64,000 nucleotides of DNA from Spiractinospora alimapuensis (GTDB lineage: Bacteria; Actinomycetota; Actinomycetes; Streptosporangiales; Streptosporangiaceae). The stretch is taken from contig NZ_CP072467.1 in assembly GCF_018437505.1 (NCBI RefSeq), forward strand, positions 1-64,000, read 5' to 3'. Below, piece by piece: positions 52,149 through 60,799 of the stretch. The position numbers were made by a program, and so were the translations under genes. The notes beneath the pieces were generated by a model. That model was given only the letters and a program-made list of their open reading frames with translations. It made no database searches and had not been told where the DNA came from. Position 1 is the first letter of the stretch; the number at the start of each line of letters is the position of its first letter.

Positions 52149-52916
52149 GTGCCAGGCCCCGTGCAGTCGATCGAGCGAGCCGCTGCCATCCTGCGTCTGC
52201 TCGACCGAGGCTCCGGCCAGCTCGGCGTCAGCGAGATCGCCGACTCACTCGACCTGGCCCGCGGCACCACCCACGGCATCCTGCGCACGCTCCGGGGAGT
52301 CGGCTTCGTCGAGCAGGACAACCTCACCGGCAAGTACCAGCTCGGTGTCGTGCTCCGGGACCTGGGCACCAGCTCCCTCGACGGCAACGAGCTGCGTTCA
52401 CTGGCGTCCAACTGGGCCGACACGCTGGCCGCGCGCAGCCGGGAGACGGTACGCGTCGGCGCTCCCGGACGCGGGCACGTCCTCGTGGTCCACCACGTCT
52501 TCCGCCCCGACGACTCCCCGCAAGCCCTCGACGTGGGCGCGCTGCTACCCCTGCACGCGACCGCACTGGGCAAGTCGCTGCTCGCCGGGGACGCCCACCT
52601 CATGGCCGCGCTCACGCACCAGCCGCTGGAACGGTTCACCCCGCGCACGGTGGTGGACCACGACGCCCTCGCGGTTACGCTGCCCGCCATCCGTCGCGCG
52701 GGCTGGGCCGGGGAGTACGGCGAGATGACGCTCGAGGAGGCGAGCCTCGCCGCGCCGATCCGCGGCCCCGGAGGACTGGTCGTCGGAGCCATCAGCGTCT
52801 CCGGTCCGGTCGATCGAATCTGTGACAGCAGAGGACGGCACCGTGACGCCCTCGTCGACCAGGTCCGAGCGGCCGCCCACGCCATCTCCCGGGAGCTGGA
52901 GGCGCCGCGACCATGA
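52149..52916 (+). CDS. glyR: IclR/GlyR-type transcriptional regulator of glycerol catabolism
   Basis: Protein of 255 aa with the IclR winged helix (VQSIERAAAILRLLDRGSG, VSEIADSLDLARGTTHGILR) and the effector domain (VRVGAPGRGHVLVVHHVFRP, LHATALGKSLLAGDAH). It lies inside the glycerol locus, so it is most likely the activator or repressor responding to glycerol or glycerol 3-phosphate. GTG 52149 is preferred: upstream frames run back into an operator palindrome, and a TATACG sits 10 bp before it. Its stop overlaps the kinase start (ATGA). Confidence 0.82.
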   Translation: MPGPVQSIERAAAILRLLDRGSGQLGVSEIADSLDLARGTTHGILRTLRGVGFVEQDNLTGKYQLGVVLRDLGTSSLDGNELRSLASNWADTLAARSRETVRVGAPGRGHVLVVHHVFRPDDSPQALDVGALLPLHATALGKSLLAGDAHLMAALTHQPLERFTPRTVVDHDALAVTLPAIRRAGWAGEYGEMTLEEASLAAPIRGPGGLVVGAISVSGPVDRICDSRGRHRDALVDQVRAAAHAISRELEAPRP

Positions 52917-54436
52917 CCGCACGGGGGGCCGGTGCCGCGCGACGAAGCGTCATGGCCATCGACCAGGGAACCACCTCCACGCGCTGTATCCTCTTCGACC
53001 ACCGCGGTCGCCTGACCGCGGTGGTGCGGCGCGAGCACCAGCATCACTTCCCCAAGCCCGGCTGGGTGGAGCATGACGCCGAGGCGATCTGGCGCGACGT
53101 GGAGCGCCTCATGCCCCAGGTTCTACGACAGGCGGGCCTGTCCGCGGAGGAGATCGTGGCGGTCGGGATCGCCAACCAGCGCGAGACCACCGTCCTGTGG
53201 GACCGCCATACCGGTGAGACCGTCGGACGGGCGATCGGATGGGAGGACACGCGCACCCAAGCACTCGTGGACCACCTCGCCGACCATCCCGCTGCCCAGG
53301 ACGTGCCCGAGCGCTGCGGACTGCCCCTGGCGAGCTACTTCTCCGCACCCAAGATTCGCTGGCTCCTGGAGAACACGCCGGGCCTGCGCGAACGGGCCGA
53401 ACGTGGCGACGTCCTCTTCGGCACCATGGACAGTTGGCTGGTCTGGAACCTCACCGGTGGCCCCCGTGGCGGGGTGCACGTCACCGACGTCACCAACGCC
53501 AGCCGCACCCTGCTGATGGACCTGCGCACCCTCGCGTGGGACGACACGTTGCTGGACCTGTTCCGGATCCCCCGCGCCATGCTTCCGCGGATCACCGCCT
53601 CCACCGGGATCCTCGCCACGACGACCGCCGGAGTACCGGGTCTGCGCGTCACGGCCGTCCTCGGTGACCAGCAGGCGGCGCTGTTCGGCCAGACGTGCTT
53701 CGACGCCGGGGAGGCCAAGTGCACCTACGGGACGGGCGGTTTCCTCCTGCTGAACACCGGCAAGGACCCGGTGCGTTCCACCCACGGTCTCCTCACCACC
53801 GTGGGGTTCCAGCTCGAGGACGAGCCCGCGGTCTACGCGCTGGAAGGGTCGATCGCCGTCACCGGCTCCTTGGTGCAGTGGCTGCGGGACCAGCTCAGGA
53901 TCATCAACAGCGCCCCCGAGATCGAGACACTCGCCGAGACGGTGCCGGACACCGGCGGTTGCTACGTGGTTCCTGCCTTCTCCGGGCTGCTCGCCCCCTA
54001 CTGGCGCGGCGAGGCCCGTGGCATCATCGTCGGCCTGACCTCCTACATCAACCGGGGCCACCTCGCCCGCGCGGTACTTGAGGCCACGGCCTGGCAGACG
54101 CGGGACGTCGTCGAGGCGATGAACGCCGACTCCGGGCTGGACCTGGCCACCCTGCGCGTCGACGGGGGGATGACGGCCAACCACCTGTTGATGCAGGTCC
54201 TCGCCGACGTGCTCGACGTGCCGGTCGTCCGCCCGATGGTCGCCGAGACGGTCTCGCTGGGCGCGGCCTACGCCGCCGGGCTGGCCGCGGGACATTGGTC
54301 GGACCTGCGGGGCCTACGCGAGAACTGGCACCGTGCCGGGCAGTGGACGCCGTCATCCTCGCGGGGGCACAGGGACGACGACTACGCGGACTGGCGCCGG
54401 GCCGTGGAGCTGACGTTCGGCTGGATCCGGAACTGA
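52913..54436 (+). CDS. glpK: glycerol kinase, first copy
   Basis: Protein of 507 aa with the FGGY family marks: [18 protein letters not shown] near the N-terminus, GIANQRETTVLWDRHTGE, KIRWLLENTPGLRERA, and the ATP-site GGCYVVPAFSGLLAPYWRGEARG with LRVDGGMTANHLLMQ. It phosphorylates glycerol to glycerol 3-phosphate with ATP. It starts in the regulator's stop (ATGA), carries a 14-residue N-terminal extension and a divergent C-terminal end, and differs clearly from the second copy downstream. It may be the less active or differently regulated paralog. Confidence 0.88.
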   Translation: MTARGAGAARRSVMAIDQGTTSTRCILFDHRGRLTAVVRREHQHHFPKPGWVEHDAEAIWRDVERLMPQVLRQAGLSAEEIVAVGIANQRETTVLWDRHTGETVGRAIGWEDTRTQALVDHLADHPAAQDVPERCGLPLASYFSAPKIRWLLENTPGLRERAERGDVLFGTMDSWLVWNLTGGPRGGVHVTDVTNASRTLLMDLRTLAWDDTLLDLFRIPRAMLPRITASTGILATTTAGVPGLRVTAVLGDQQAALFGQTCFDAGEAKCTYGTGGFLLLNTGKDPVRSTHGLLTTVGFQLEDEPAVYALEGSIAVTGSLVQWLRDQLRIINSAPEIETLAETVPDTGGCYVVPAFSGLLAPYWRGEARGIIVGLTSYINRGHLARAVLEATAWQTRDVVEAMNADSGLDLATLRVDGGMTANHLLMQVLADVLDVPVVRPMVAETVSLGAAYAAGLAAGHWSDLRGLRENWHRAGQWTPSSSRGHRDDDYADWRRAVELTFGWIRN

Positions 54437-54481
54437 CACGCGGGCGCGGTACGGAAAACCCAGGAAAAGCGGGCATACCAC

Positions 54482-54500
54482 CGACAATCGACATTGTCGA
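54482..54500. promoter_or_regulatory. GlyR-type operator candidate upstream of second glpK
   Basis: CGACAATCGACATTGTCGA contains two overlapping inverted repeats: outer CGACAAT/ATTGTCG and inner TCGACATTGTCGA. The inner one equals the site before the regulator at 11 of 13 positions. It lies 122 bp before the second kinase, giving it its own promoter control. Confidence 0.65.
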
Positions 54501-54622
54501 ACAGTCACCCAGGACATGACCGGCCCCAACCGCTAGATTCCGAATACCGAACGCAGTGACACCACGTTCCGGGTGCGGGCGCCGGTAGGTCGCTGCCGTC
54601 CGATGAGACCGGAGGCTTCTCC

Positions 54623-56134
54623 ATGAGCAAGTACGTAGCCGCCATCGACCAGGGCACCACCTCGACCCGCTGCATGATCTTCGATCACGGTGGCGCCGTA
54701 GTCTCGGTCGACCAGCGTGAGCACGAGCAGATCTTCCCGCAGGCCGGATGGGTGGAGCACGATCCGGAGGAGATCTGGCGCAACACCAGGGAGGTCTGTG
54801 CCGCCGCGCTGGCCAAGGCCGACCTCGTCACCGAGGACGTTCTCGCGGTGGGCATCACCAACCAACGCGAGACCACGGTGGTCTGGGATCGCACCACCGG
54901 ACGTCCGGTGTACAACGCGATCGTCTGGCAGGACACCCGCACCGACCGAATCGTCGCCGACCTGGGGCGGCTCGGCGGAGGACAGACCCGATACCAGGCG
55001 ACGACCGGCCTTCCCCTCGCCACCTACTTCTCCGGACCCAAGGTCAAGTGGATCCTGGACAACGTGCCGGGTGCGAGAGAGCGCGCGGAGGCGGGCGAGC
55101 TCCTGTTCGGGAACATGGACACCTGGGTGTTATGGAACGCCACCGGGGGACCTGACGGTGGCATCCACGTCACTGACCCGACCAACGCCTCACGCACACT
55201 CCTGATGGACCTCGACACACTGACCTGGAACTCCCAGACCGCGGCCGACATGGGAATCCCCCTGTCCATGCTCCCGGAGATCCGCTCCTCGTCAGAGGTC
55301 TACGGGCATATCCGTGCCCGCGGTGCCTTCGCCGGCCTGCCCGTCGCCGGGATCCTCGGCGACCAGCAGGCCGCGACCTTCGGACAGGCCTGTCTCGCGC
55401 CGGGCGAGGCGAAGAACACCTACGGCACCGGCAACTTCGTGCTGCTCAACACCGGTACCGAGAAGGTCATGAGCAAGAACGGCCTACTCACCACGGTGTG
55501 CTACAAGATCGGCGCTCAGGACACCGTCTACGCCCTCGAGGGGTCGATCGCGGTCACCGGGTCCCTCGTCCAGTGGCTCCGGGACAACTTGGGCCTGATC
55601 AGCACCGCCGCGGAGGTGGAGCAACTGGCACACGGCGTGGAGGATAACGGCGGCGTCTACTTCGTCCCCGCGTTCTCCGGCCTCTTCGCCCCCTACTGGC
55701 GCTCCGACGCGCGCGGCGCGATCGTGGGGCTCACTCGCTTCGCGAACAAGGGGCACCTCGCGCACGCGGTCCTGCAGGCCACGGCGTTCCAGTCGCGTGA
55801 GGTCATCGACGCCATGAACGCCGACTCCGGGGTACCGCTGAAGTCCCTCAAGGTGGACGGCGGCATGGTCGTCAACGAACTGCTCATGCAGTTCCAGGCC
55901 GACATCCTCGGTGTCCCCGTCATCCGTCCCGTGGTCGCCGAGACCACCGCGCTGGGAGCGGCCTACGCCGCGGGCCTCGCGGTCGGGTTCTGGGAGGGCG
56001 AGGAGGACATTCGCGCCAACTGGGCCAAGGACAAGCAGTGGGATCCGCGCCTGGACCGGGAGGAGCGCGAGAAGCAGTACCGGACCTGGAAGAAGGCCGT
56101 CACCAAGACCTTCGACTGGTTGGAAGAGGAGTAA
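54623..56134 (+). CDS. glpK: glycerol kinase, second copy
   Basis: Protein of 503 aa, the standard GlpK length, with [78 protein letters not shown] and [20 protein letters not shown]. By look this is the canonical actinobacterial enzyme. It has a private upstream region of 186 bp with a GlyR-type site. Two tandem kinases, one coupled to the regulator and one under its own promoter, is the odd feature of this locus. Confidence 0.92.
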   Translation: MSKYVAAIDQGTTSTRCMIFDHGGAVVSVDQREHEQIFPQAGWVEHDPEEIWRNTREVCAAALAKADLVTEDVLAVGITNQRETTVVWDRTTGRPVYNAIVWQDTRTDRIVADLGRLGGGQTRYQATTGLPLATYFSGPKVKWILDNVPGARERAEAGELLFGNMDTWVLWNATGGPDGGIHVTDPTNASRTLLMDLDTLTWNSQTAADMGIPLSMLPEIRSSSEVYGHIRARGAFAGLPVAGILGDQQAATFGQACLAPGEAKNTYGTGNFVLLNTGTEKVMSKNGLLTTVCYKIGAQDTVYALEGSIAVTGSLVQWLRDNLGLISTAAEVEQLAHGVEDNGGVYFVPAFSGLFAPYWRSDARGAIVGLTRFANKGHLAHAVLQATAFQSREVIDAMNADSGVPLKSLKVDGGMVVNELLMQFQADILGVPVIRPVVAETTALGAAYAAGLAVGFWEGEEDIRANWAKDKQWDPRLDREEREKQYRTWKKAVTKTFDWLEEE

Positions 56135-56225
56135 CGCTCCTCCGCTCGAGAGACGCCCCGCGCGCGACGGGTGGGCTTCGGCGCGCGGGGCTTCGTCAAC
56201 CGGGAGGCCGTCGCCGTCACGGACC

Positions 56226-57788
56226 TCAGGGGTGCCGTCGGGAGGAGGCAACGTCGGCCGCGACCGGATGAGCCTCCGGGGAGGCACACCAGGCACGCAG
56301 GGTGTCCCAGTGCGGTTCGTTGGCGTAGGTGCGGGGGATGTGCGAGGCGTTGCGGACCACCGAAGGCACGGGTAGGCGACCACTGTGCTCGGCGAGGTGT
56401 GCCAGCAGTTCGGGCCCACTCACACCAGGATCGGTCGTGACCACCACGGCGCCCAGAGTGGGGCCAGCGCTCCCAGGGAGGTCGACGGTCGCGGAATCCC
56501 GCACCCTCGGGTGCTGCTGCAGGATCGTGTCCACCTCGCTGGCGAACACGACGGTTTCGCCGATCGGTATCCCCTCGGAGGCGCGCCCCAGCACCGTGAG
56601 CAGACCCCGCTGGTCCAGGAGGCCCACGTCACCGGTTCGCAGCCAGCCCCGCTGGAGGGCGTGGGCGGTGTCGCCTGGGCGATCCAAGTACTCGTCCATC
56701 ATGTTCGGTGTGGTGACCCAGATCTCGCCGCGTCGTCCCGGAGGCACGGGTGTCCCGTCCTCGCCGCGCACCTCCACCCCGACGCGTGGAAGGGGGCGTC
56801 CACAGCTTCTGAGGACCTCTGCGACGCCGGAGGCGTAGTCCTCCGGTTCGAGACTGCTGATGAGTCCCGCTTCGGTCTGTCCGTAGACCGGACGCACGAT
56901 CGGACCGAACACCTCGATAGCGCGTCGCAGGAGTGTCGGACTGGTCGCGGCGGTGGCGCTGAGGATGAAGCGCAGGTGCGGGAGGTCCGTGGTGGCGGTC
57001 GGCGGGTGCTCGATGAGGGTGCGCAGTTCGTGCGGGGACAGCGCCAAGTGCGTGACCCCCTCCTCGACCAACAGTCGGAGAACCTCGTCGGGGTCGAAGG
57101 TGGGGCGGCTGACGAACCGTCCTCCCATGGTCAGCGCGGCGTCGCCCAGGGTGCGCCCGAAGCCGGTCAGCCGTCCGGACTTGAGCACCGTCGCGGGGGT
57201 CGGTCCTCTCCGCATGATCGTCGCCAACCAGGGGACGTTGGGCGGCCGGGTCGGCGGGTGTCGGCGGAGGACGAGCTTGGCCCGTCCGGTCGTGCCGCCG
57301 GTGAGGGTGATTCGGTTCGGTTCTCCCTCGCGTGCCTCGTGTCGTACGGGCAACGTGGTGGGGGCAGGGTGGTCGGGTGCCAGGAGGTCGGTACCGGACG
57401 ACGCCGGGCCCAGGGTGAGGAGTTCGACCCCTGGTGTCTCGGCGAGGTCCCGCAGCGTGGACGAGTCGACGGTCGTGGGGTCGGCGATCACGTGCCGAGC
57501 CTCGCAGGTGGTGATGATCCGCCGCTGTTCGTCGAGCGGGAGGTCGGTCGGGACCTCCACCTGACCGCCGCCGGCCCACTCGGCGGCCACCGCGCACAGG
57601 TACGAACGGGTGCTCACCGGGCCGAACAGGGCGGCGACACGGCCGGGACCGTAGTCGTCGTCCGACAGTGCGCCCGCGATCCGCCGGATCGTTTCCAGCG
57701 CCTGGCCGGCGGTGGTCGCGCCCCAGCGATCGTGAAGGACGATCCGCTGGGGTTCGTCACCGCGCAGGGCGTCGAGTACGGGGTTCAA
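56226..57788 (-). CDS. AMP-dependent synthetase/ligase family protein lacking the usual A10 lysine
   Basis: Protein of 520 aa. The P-loop-like TGGTTGRAK is at 163-171, and YGQTEAG and RGWLRTGDVGLLD follow in order, as in adenylate-forming acyl-CoA or acyl-carrier ligases. The final A10 motif, which usually reads PRTxxGK with the catalytic Lys, is IPRTYANEPHW at 484-494 here, without that Lys. TTG 57788 follows AAGGAA. The enzyme may be impaired in adenylation or act only on a preformed acyl-AMP or thioester. It is on the same strand as the CoA-ligase-like gene at 57873. Confidence 0.78.
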   Translation of the reverse strand: MNPVLDALRGDEPQRIVLHDRWGATTAGQALETIRRIAGALSDDDYGPGRVAALFGPVSTRSYLCAVAAEWAGGGQVEVPTDLPLDEQRRIITTCEARHVIADPTTVDSSTLRDLAETPGVELLTLGPASSGTDLLAPDHPAPTTLPVRHEAREGEPNRITLTGGTTGRAKLVLRRHPPTRPPNVPWLATIMRRGPTPATVLKSGRLTGFGRTLGDAALTMGGRFVSRPTFDPDEVLRLLVEEGVTHLALSPHELRTLIEHPPTATTDLPHLRFILSATAATSPTLLRRAIEVFGPIVRPVYGQTEAGLISSLEPEDYASGVAEVLRSCGRPLPRVGVEVRGEDGTPVPPGRRGEIWVTTPNMMDEYLDRPGDTAHALQRGWLRTGDVGLLDQRGLLTVLGRASEGIPIGETVVFASEVDTILQQHPRVRDSATVDLPGSAGPTLGAVVVTTDPGVSGPELLAHLAEHSGRLPVPSVVRNASHIPRTYANEPHWDTLRAWCASPEAHPVAADVASSRRHP

Positions 57789-57872
57789 CGATGGGTTCCT
57801 TCCGGAGTTGGGTGGTCGGTGCCGCGGCCCCGCCGGGGTCGCGGACGTGTGGGACGCGACGATCGCCGTGGA

Positions 57873-59252
57873 TCAACGACGAGGGAATGGCGCGCCGTGG
57901 CGGGGCACGCGCGCGGCCGTGGTCGCGGCCCCGCCCGCGGGTGGGGGGTAGAGGAGGCCCGCCGCGCCGGCGGCCGAGGTCGACAGATAGCGCGGCTTGG
58001 CGATGTGTGACTCGCGGACGAGCTCGGCCCGGTCGACGAGGGTTCCGGGGGCGACCACCGTGACGGCGGCCTGGACTCCGAGCTGTTCGGTGAGGAGGTC
58101 AGTGAGGCACGCGGTCACACGGTCGGCCGTCGTGGCCTCGGCCTCCACGAGAACCCGCAGGCTTCCCTTGTCCTCGGTGGCTCGCCAGAACAGTACGCCC
58201 AGTTCCGCGGGGAGCCGGTAGACGGCCTCCTCGACCTCCGCCACGAAGACGAGCCGGCCCTCGACCGTCACACCCTGCTCCCACCGTCCCAGGACACGGA
58301 TCCGGGGCAGAGCCCACCCGCACGCGCAGTCGTCGTAGCTCAACTCCACCGCGTCGCCGGTGTCGTAGCGCACCAGTGGCATCGCCTCGCGGACGAGCGT
58401 GGTGAGTAGGAGCCGGCCGCGCCCCTCCTCACTGGTGGACCCGGTTCTCGGATCGAGGATCTCGGGAAGGTAGCGGTCCGCCCACAGGTGGAGCACCCCC
58501 TCCGGGCACTCCCCGGCGAGATTGGATCCGCATTCGGAATTGCCGTAGCTGACGGTGGCGTCGCATCCCCACAGCTCCTGGATCCGACTTCGTCGGGCTG
58601 GGCTCAACGGCTCCCCAGTCAGGATCAGGGTGCGCAGGTCGGGGGCGAACTCCCTGGGCGACTCGTCCAGCATTCGGGCGCACGCGGCCCACAGCAGTGG
58701 CTCGGTCGGCAGTGCGGCGGCGACCGTCACTCGCACATCGCGCAACAGACCGAGCACTCGGGGATAGGTCATCGCGGTCGAGCGCGCGTCGGCCGGAACG
58801 ACCATGGACCGCGCCTCGCGCGCCGCCGCGTGAACCTGGTGGGCGATGGTGACCATCGCGTAGGGAACGCGGACGAGCACGGTGTCGGTGTCGGTGAGCC
58901 GCTGGCGGCCCCGCCCGAACCGCTCCACCATTTCCGACCAGTCGGCCTCGGTGTGGAAGGACGCAGTTGTCTGTCCTGGCGAGGTGCCGCTGGACTCGTG
59001 GTAGGAGATCAGCTCCCGGCGAGGGACAGCGACCATGCCGAAGGGGTAGCACGCCCGAAGATCGTCTTTTCGGGTCAGGGGTAGACCCGCGAGTGTTCGC
59101 GTGGTGAGCGTCGCGGGATCCGTCCCGAACCGTCCCCGATAGAAGTCACTGCGGTTGGCGCGGCGCAGAACATCGGGCAGTCGCTCATCCCATATTTGGC
59201 GCAGGCCGGCGAAATCGGACCACTCGTTGAGCGTTGGAAGATGTCGCCCCAT
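57873..59252 (-). CDS. phenylacetate-CoA-ligase-like (PaaK-type) adenylate-forming enzyme
   Basis: Protein of 459 aa. SSGTSPGQT at 87-95 is the adenylation P-loop; YGNSECGSNLAGEC, LVRYDTGDAVEL and DCACGWALPRIRVLGR follow, matching the PaaK branch, including Cys residues that may bind zinc. It would activate a carboxylate (aryl or amino acid) as AMP ester and pass it to CoA or a carrier. It is divergent from the PLP cassette through a 224-bp region, so both are probably expressed together. No carrier protein gene is in the window. Confidence 0.78.
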   Translation of the reverse strand: MGRHLPTLNEWSDFAGLRQIWDERLPDVLRRANRSDFYRGRFGTDPATLTTRTLAGLPLTRKDDLRACYPFGMVAVPRRELISYHESSGTSPGQTTASFHTEADWSEMVERFGRGRQRLTDTDTVLVRVPYAMVTIAHQVHAAAREARSMVVPADARSTAMTYPRVLGLLRDVRVTVAAALPTEPLLWAACARMLDESPREFAPDLRTLILTGEPLSPARRSRIQELWGCDATVSYGNSECGSNLAGECPEGVLHLWADRYLPEILDPRTGSTSEEGRGRLLLTTLVREAMPLVRYDTGDAVELSYDDCACGWALPRIRVLGRWEQGVTVEGRLVFVAEVEEAVYRLPAELGVLFWRATEDKGSLRVLVEAEATTADRVTACLTDLLTEQLGVQAAVTVVAPGTLVDRAELVRESHIAKPRYLSTSAAGAAGLLYPPPAGGAATTAARVPRHGAPFPRR

Positions 59253-59306
59253 GATTATTAATCCTTTTACTTTCTCGGTTTCGGCGGACCAATGTCATGG
59301 CCGTTG

Positions 59307-59338
59307 CCAACAATTTTTTCAGAAGCCGCGATTGTTGG
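59307..59338. promoter_or_regulatory. inverted repeat CCAACAAT-N16-ATTGTTGG in divergent promoter
   Basis: Perfect 8-bp arms in an AT-rich patch between the divergent ligase and PLP genes, with a T6 run inside. It is the best candidate for a shared control site of the biosynthetic-looking cassette. Confidence 0.5.
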
Positions 59339-59476
59339 TGTGCGATGGTGAGAAAAATGACGTGCGGGTTGGCCGCACTGGCGCGCCCGAGGTCGCCCGT
59401 AAATCACGATCCACGTACCTCGCGCGTTGACGTGCCCGCTGGGCTCCGCTCGCGCGGAACGGAAGGGAAGGCATCG

Positions 59477-60799
59477 ATGGGCGTCGTCCTGCGTTACGAG
59501 GACCTCATGCGTGAGTCCTCCGGACGGGAGGGAGGGTTCTCTATCGTCTGTGTACTGTGCGGACGCCGACAGGAGGACGAGCTCGTCAACCGCTGTCCGG
59601 ACTGTGGCGGGGCCGTGGACGCGATTCACGACATGGGTCGGGTCTCACTGGGTGAGGGGAGTAATCCACTCCAACGGTACTTCGACCTCCTCCCGCTGCG
59701 CCGTAAAAGCAGCATCCATTGGTTGGGTGACGGTGGAACCCCTTGTTTTCTGGCCGAGGATTTCGGGCGTCGTGTCGGGCTGCCGCGGTTGGTCCTCAAG
59801 AACGAGGCCGCCAATCCGACTCTGAGCACGAAAGACCGAATTGCCTCCCTGGGTCTGTCCCGGTTTGTCGAACTCGGGGTGAAAAAGTTCGTGATGGCCT
59901 CCACCGGTAACAGTTCCACGGCATATGCCCGGGGTGTTCAGTCGCTTTCCGGGATGGAGATGGCGCTCTTCTGTGGCACCCGTTTCCGCGGACGCCTCAA
60001 CTACCCCGACCACCCTGCCGTCGCCACCTACCTCGTCGAGGGGGACTTCGTCTCCGCGGGAAAGGTCGCCCGTCGCTTCGCCGAGCGGACCGGAGCCCTG
60101 TCCGAGGGGGGCTTCTTCAACCTGGCGCGCCGAGAGGGTCTGAAGCTCGCCTACCTGGAGGCCTTCGACCAGATGGAGGATCCACCCGACTACGTTTTCC
60201 AGGCCGTGAGCAGCGGGATGGGCCTCCTCGGCGCGTACAAGGGGGCCTGCGAGTACCAACACCTGGGTCGCCTCCCGCGGCTACCGGGTTTCGTCGCGGT
60301 GCAGCAGTCGCGTTGCGCACCCATGGCGCACGCCTACGCCGAGGGAGCGGCCGCGATCGAGTCCCGACACGTCATCGCCGAACCCCGGGGTCTCGCGGAG
60401 GCCATCCTGCGCGGCGATCCGAGCCAGACCTACCCCTACATCCGACACATCTGCCAGAGCACCGGTGGCCGGATCGTCGACGTGGACGACGAGGCGATCC
60501 GGAGCACCCGCGCCCTCCTGGAGGAAACCGAGGGGGTGCGCGTCTGTTACGCCAGCGCCACCGCCCTCGCCGGTGCGGTGCGCATGCGACAGGCGGGCAT
60601 GCTCACCGAACACCAGCGGGTGCTGGTCAATCTCACCGGCAGCGACCGCACAGGGTGGGGCACACCGACCCGCGTCCGCGTCGTCGACGAGTCCTGGCCG
60701 AGGGAGCCGGTGGACTGGAACGGGCTGTCCCGCGGAGACCGGGACGACGACGCCGGCCGTCCCGACCCGGTCGTGGGGAGGGACACGTGCGCACGGTAG
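59477..60799 (+). CDS. threonine-synthase-like PLP-dependent enzyme (second copy)
   Basis: Protein of 440 aa from ATG 59477 (GGAAGGGAAGG upstream). A zinc ribbon with C25, C28, C40 and C43 is followed by the PLP-lysine motif NPTLSTKDRIAS (K119), the glycine loop ASTGNSSTAYA and a C-terminal catalytic core. It is a fold-type II enzyme that could perform beta- or gamma-replacement or elimination on a serine- or homoserine-derived amino acid. It is distant from the copy at 8866. It heads a cassette with an amino-acid oxidase, an aminomutase-like enzyme and a methyltransferase, which suggests a tailoring step rather than threonine synthesis. Confidence 0.82.
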   Translation: MGVVLRYEDLMRESSGREGGFSIVCVLCGRRQEDELVNRCPDCGGAVDAIHDMGRVSLGEGSNPLQRYFDLLPLRRKSSIHWLGDGGTPCFLAEDFGRRVGLPRLVLKNEAANPTLSTKDRIASLGLSRFVELGVKKFVMASTGNSSTAYARGVQSLSGMEMALFCGTRFRGRLNYPDHPAVATYLVEGDFVSAGKVARRFAERTGALSEGGFFNLARREGLKLAYLEAFDQMEDPPDYVFQAVSSGMGLLGAYKGACEYQHLGRLPRLPGFVAVQQSRCAPMAHAYAEGAAAIESRHVIAEPRGLAEAILRGDPSQTYPYIRHICQSTGGRIVDVDDEAIRSTRALLEETEGVRVCYASATALAGAVRMRQAGMLTEHQRVLVNLTGSDRTGWGTPTRVRVVDESWPREPVDWNGLSRGDRDDDAGRPDPVVGRDTCAR

